From: Cellvibrionales bacterium UBA2511
Lineage (GTDB): Bacteria; Pseudomonadota; Gammaproteobacteria; Pseudomonadales; Porticoccaceae
Direction of reading: 5' to 3'
Length of the DNA stretch: 7,810 nucleotides
NCBI GenBank assembly: GCA_002341315.1
Contig: DDNV01000100.1
Location: 10,504 to 18,313, forward strand
Under the pieces are notes generated by a model, which was given only the letters and a program-made list of their open reading frames with translations, was not told the origin of the DNA and ran no database searches. This document shows, piece after piece, positions 5,720 through 7,810 of this stretch. Numbering within the stretch: position 1 is the stretch's first letter; each line of letters opens with the position of its first letter. Made by a program: the position numbers and the translations under genes.

Positions 5720-7384
5720 ATGCCAGATTCTCCACGACAACAACAGACACTGATCAGTACCGGTGCAGTGCTTCTGGCACTGTTGCTGGCGCTGCCGGTG
5801 ATTGTCGTGGTGAGCTACGTGTTTGTGCCCACCGGGGAAATCTGGAGCCATCTGGCCGCCACGGTACTGCCGGACTACATTGTGAACTCACTGCTGCTGA
5901 TGCTTGGCGTCGCCATCGGTACCCTGCTGATCGGAGTGAGCACCGGCTGGCTTACCAGCATGTGCCAGTTTCCCGGCCGGGGCCTGTTTGAATGGGCCCT
6001 GTTGCTGCCCATGGCCATGCCCGCCTACATTATCGCCTACACCTATACCGGCATGCTGGACTTCTCGGGGCCGGTACAAACCACCCTGCGGGAACTGACC
6101 GGCTGGGGCTTCGGGGATTATTATTTCCCCGATCTCCGCTCCATCGAAGGGGCCGCCATCATGCTGACGCTGGTGCTCTACCCCTATGTTTACCTGCTCA
6201 GCCGCGCCGCTTTTCTCAATCAGTCCATCTGTGTGCTGGATGCCAGCCGCACCCTGGGCAACGGGCCATGGCGCACCTTCCTGTTCGTCGCCCTGCCATT
6301 GGCCCGACCAGCGATAATCGCCGGGCTGTCGCTGGCATTGATGGAAACCCTCGCGGATTTTGGCACCGTGCAGTATTTCGGGGTATCCACCTTTACCACC
6401 GGCATCTTCCGCACCTGGTTCGGCATCGGCAGCGCCGCAGCAGCGGCCCAACTGGCCGCCGGGCTGATGTGTTTCGTGATGATTCTGATTCTAGTGGAGC
6501 GCTACTCCCGACGCCGCGCCCGTTACCACCACACCAGCCGCCGCCATCAGGATATCCACCGCTATTCACTGCGGGGCATGCGGGCCGTGGCGGCAACTGG
6601 CTTCTGCTTCGGCATCGTCGCATTGGGATTTCTGCTGCCCGCCACTCAATTGCTGAGTTGGACGGTCAGCGTTGCCGACCAGGTCCTCGACGCACGGTTC
6701 ATGGGACTGGTGACAAACAGTCTCGAGCTGGCCAGCTACGCCGCTGTGCTGGCTCTGCTGCTGGCTTTACTGCTGGCCTACAGCCAGCGACTGTTTCCGG
6801 GCAAGGTTTTGCAGGGCGCCGTCCGACTGGCAGGCATGGGCTACGCGGTGCCCGGCCCGGTGATTGCGGTGGGCGTGATGATCCCTTTTTCCTTTATCGA
6901 CAACAGCATCGACGGCTGGGCGCGCAGCAATTTCGATATCTCCACCGGGCTAATGCTCAGCGGCACCGTGGTGGCCGTGATATTTGCCTACCTGACCCGC
7001 TTTCTCGGCGTGTCACTGCAAACCGTAGACAGCGGCCTGAGCAAAATCACCCCGTCCATGGACGAAGCCGGTCGCTCCTTCGGTTACGGCCCCCTGCAAA
7101 TCCTCAGACAGGTGCATGTGCCGATGCTGAAAGGCTCCCTGCTCACCGCCCTGCTGCTGGTGTTTGTCGATGTGCTGAAAGAACTCCCGGCCACCCTGAT
7201 TTTGAGACCCTTCAACTTCAACACCCTCGCCGTGCGCGCCTACGAACTGGCATCGGATGAACGCCTCGCCGAAGCCGCACCCGCTGCCCTGGCCATCGTT
7301 GCAGCTGGTATACTGCCGGTCATCTTGATCAGTTGGACTATTACCCGGACCCGCCGGGTGGCCGTCACCAGGGATACCCCATGA
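5720..7384 (+). CDS. fbpB: Ferric iron ABC transporter permease, fused double module (FbpB/SfuB family)
   Basis: Inner-membrane channel of the Fe3+ importer. The 554-residue length and about twelve hydrophobic segments fit the family, in which two six-helix permease modules are fused into one chain. Each module has its ATPase-docking EAA-type loop: residues 174-198 (DASRTLGNGPW then LPLARP) and 448-472 (DEAGRSFGYGP then VPMLKG). First-module helices begin at about 13-35 and end near 242-261; a basic linker at 261-281 (rich in R and H) joins the second module, which starts at about 288. LADFGTVQYFGVSTFTTGIF (211-230) and KELPATLILRPFNF (487-500) are strongly familiar FbpB blocks. The start at 5720 follows the fbpA stop by 17 bases and has no visible ribosome site, so translation may depend on coupling to fbpA; no better in-frame start is near. 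The stop is one base before the fbpC ATG. Family call is very sure. Confidence 0.95.
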   Translation: MPDSPRQQQTLISTGAVLLALLLALPVIVVVSYVFVPTGEIWSHLAATVLPDYIVNSLLLMLGVAIGTLLIGVSTGWLTSMCQFPGRGLFEWALLLPMAMPAYIIAYTYTGMLDFSGPVQTTLRELTGWGFGDYYFPDLRSIEGAAIMLTLVLYPYVYLLSRAAFLNQSICVLDASRTLGNGPWRTFLFVALPLARPAIIAGLSLALMETLADFGTVQYFGVSTFTTGIFRTWFGIGSAAAAAQLAAGLMCFVMILILVERYSRRRARYHHTSRRHQDIHRYSLRGMRAVAATGFCFGIVALGFLLPATQLLSWTVSVADQVLDARFMGLVTNSLELASYAAVLALLLALLLAYSQRLFPGKVLQGAVRLAGMGYAVPGPVIAVGVMIPFSFIDNSIDGWARSNFDISTGLMLSGTVVAVIFAYLTRFLGVSLQTVDSGLSKITPSMDEAGRSFGYGPLQILRQVHVPMLKGSLLTALLLVFVDVLKELPATLILRPFNFNTLAVRAYELASDERLAEAAPAALAIVAAGILPVILISWTITRTRRVAVTRDTP

Positions 7385-7385
7385 C

Positions 7386-7810
7386 ATGACATCGCAACTC
7401 ACCGTCACGGACCTGCAAATTAACTACGCCGGAACAAGTATCCTGCAACATATTTCCTTCTCGCTGGAAGCGGGTGAAATCGCCTGTCTGGTCGGGCCAT
7501 CCGGCTGCGGCAAAACCTCCTTGCTGAGAGCCATCGCCGGTTTCGAACCGATTGCCACCGGGCAGATCGAACTGCGCGGCCGCACCGTCTCCAGCTCCGA
7601 CAGAACCCTACCGCCGGAACAGCGCCATATCGGCATGGTATTTCAGGACTTCGCCCTGTTTCCCCACCTCACCGTGGCCCAGAACATCGCCTTCGGCCTG
7701 CGCAAAATTCCACGCGGACAGCGCCGGCAGCGGGTCGACGAACTGCTCAAGCTGGTGGAGATGCAGGATACCCGCAACCACTATCCCCACCAGCTTTCCG
7801 GCGGCCAGCA
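7386..7810 (+). CDS. fbpC: Ferric iron ABC transporter ATP-binding protein, N-terminal part (cut by right edge)
   Basis: ATPase that drives Fe3+ import through FbpB from the cytoplasmic side. I translated 141 full codons from the ATG at 7386 to the window edge with no stop. It shows Walker A GPSGCGKTS (37-45), the Q-loop VFQDFALFPHLTV (85-97) in the form typical of FbpC and spermidine/sulfate-type ATPases, and the start of the LSGGQ signature (137-141), where the window ends. Walker B, the H-loop and any C-terminal regulatory domain lie outside. Full members are about 350 residues, so some 40% is present. The start is one base after the fbpB stop; AGGGA at 7370-7374 is 11 bases upstream, slightly far. 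An earlier ATG at 7381 reads ATG-ACA-TGA and is not the start. Third gene of the iron operon. The ABC ATPase call is certain; iron specificity rests on its neighbours. Confidence 0.93.
   Translation, partial: MTSQLTVTDLQINYAGTSILQHISFSLEAGEIACLVGPSGCGKTSLLRAIAGFEPIATGQIELRGRTVSSSDRTLPPEQRHIGMVFQDFALFPHLTVAQNIAFGLRKIPRGQRRQRVDELLKLVEMQDTRNHYPHQLSGGQ

Noticed and set aside
5992..7260. Long open frame of 422 codons on the plus strand inside fbpB
   Set aside because: It lies in another frame of the clearly recognisable permease; its translation is rich in R, H, P and G with no family resemblance, as expected for a shadow in GC-rich DNA.
1..7810. CRISPR array, insertion sequence, tRNA or attachment site
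   Set aside because: No repeat-spacer pattern, transposase-like protein, terminal inverted repeats or tRNA-like fold was noticed on either strand.

Overview
The window (about 57% G+C by eye) looks like chromosomal DNA of a gammaproteobacterium, probably an environmental or marine relative of the Pseudomonas/Cellvibrio/Marinobacter groups. The main support is a DUF1631-family gene divergent from nadC, an arrangement I recall from that class, plus the sequence style of the nadC product and the iron-transport proteins. The species cannot be read from the sequence.

Layout, left to right. (1) Positions 1-974, minus strand: N-terminal part of a DUF1631-family protein running off the left edge. (2) Positions 975-1232: divergent intergenic region with a 19-bp imperfect palindrome over a consensus -10 hexamer. 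(3) Positions 1233-2087, plus strand: complete nadC (NAD biosynthesis). (4) Positions 2084-4383, minus strand: a compact three-gene unit transcribed leftward: a CDP-alcohol phosphatidyltransferase, a GtrA-family four-helix membrane protein, and a myo-inositol-phosphate synthase (ino1) of the actinobacterial type. The last gene overlaps the nadC stop tail-to-tail. (5) Positions 4384-4676: AT-rich divergent control region with a Fur-box-like site laid over a plausible sigma70 promoter. (6) Positions 4677-7810, plus strand: ferric-iron ABC importer operon fbpA (binding protein), fbpB (fused double permease) and fbpC (ATPase, cut by the right edge).

How the genes work together. The iron operon is a standard periplasmic Fe3+ importer, probably repressed by Fur under iron sufficiency. 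The leftward unit is the most interesting part. Ino1 makes inositol 1-phosphate from glucose 6-phosphate, and the CDP-alcohol phosphatidyltransferase carries the full catalytic motif needed to join a CDP-activated lipid to an alcohol. Together they suggest local synthesis of an inositol phospholipid (phosphatidylinositol phosphate, then phosphatidylinositol), a lipid type that is uncommon in Proteobacteria. GtrA could move a lipid-linked headgroup or sugar across the membrane. The enzyme families are read from sequence with high confidence; the joint inositol-lipid pathway is inference. No phosphatase or glycosyltransferase gene is seen in the window. No tRNA, rRNA, insertion sequence, CRISPR array or prophage gene was seen.
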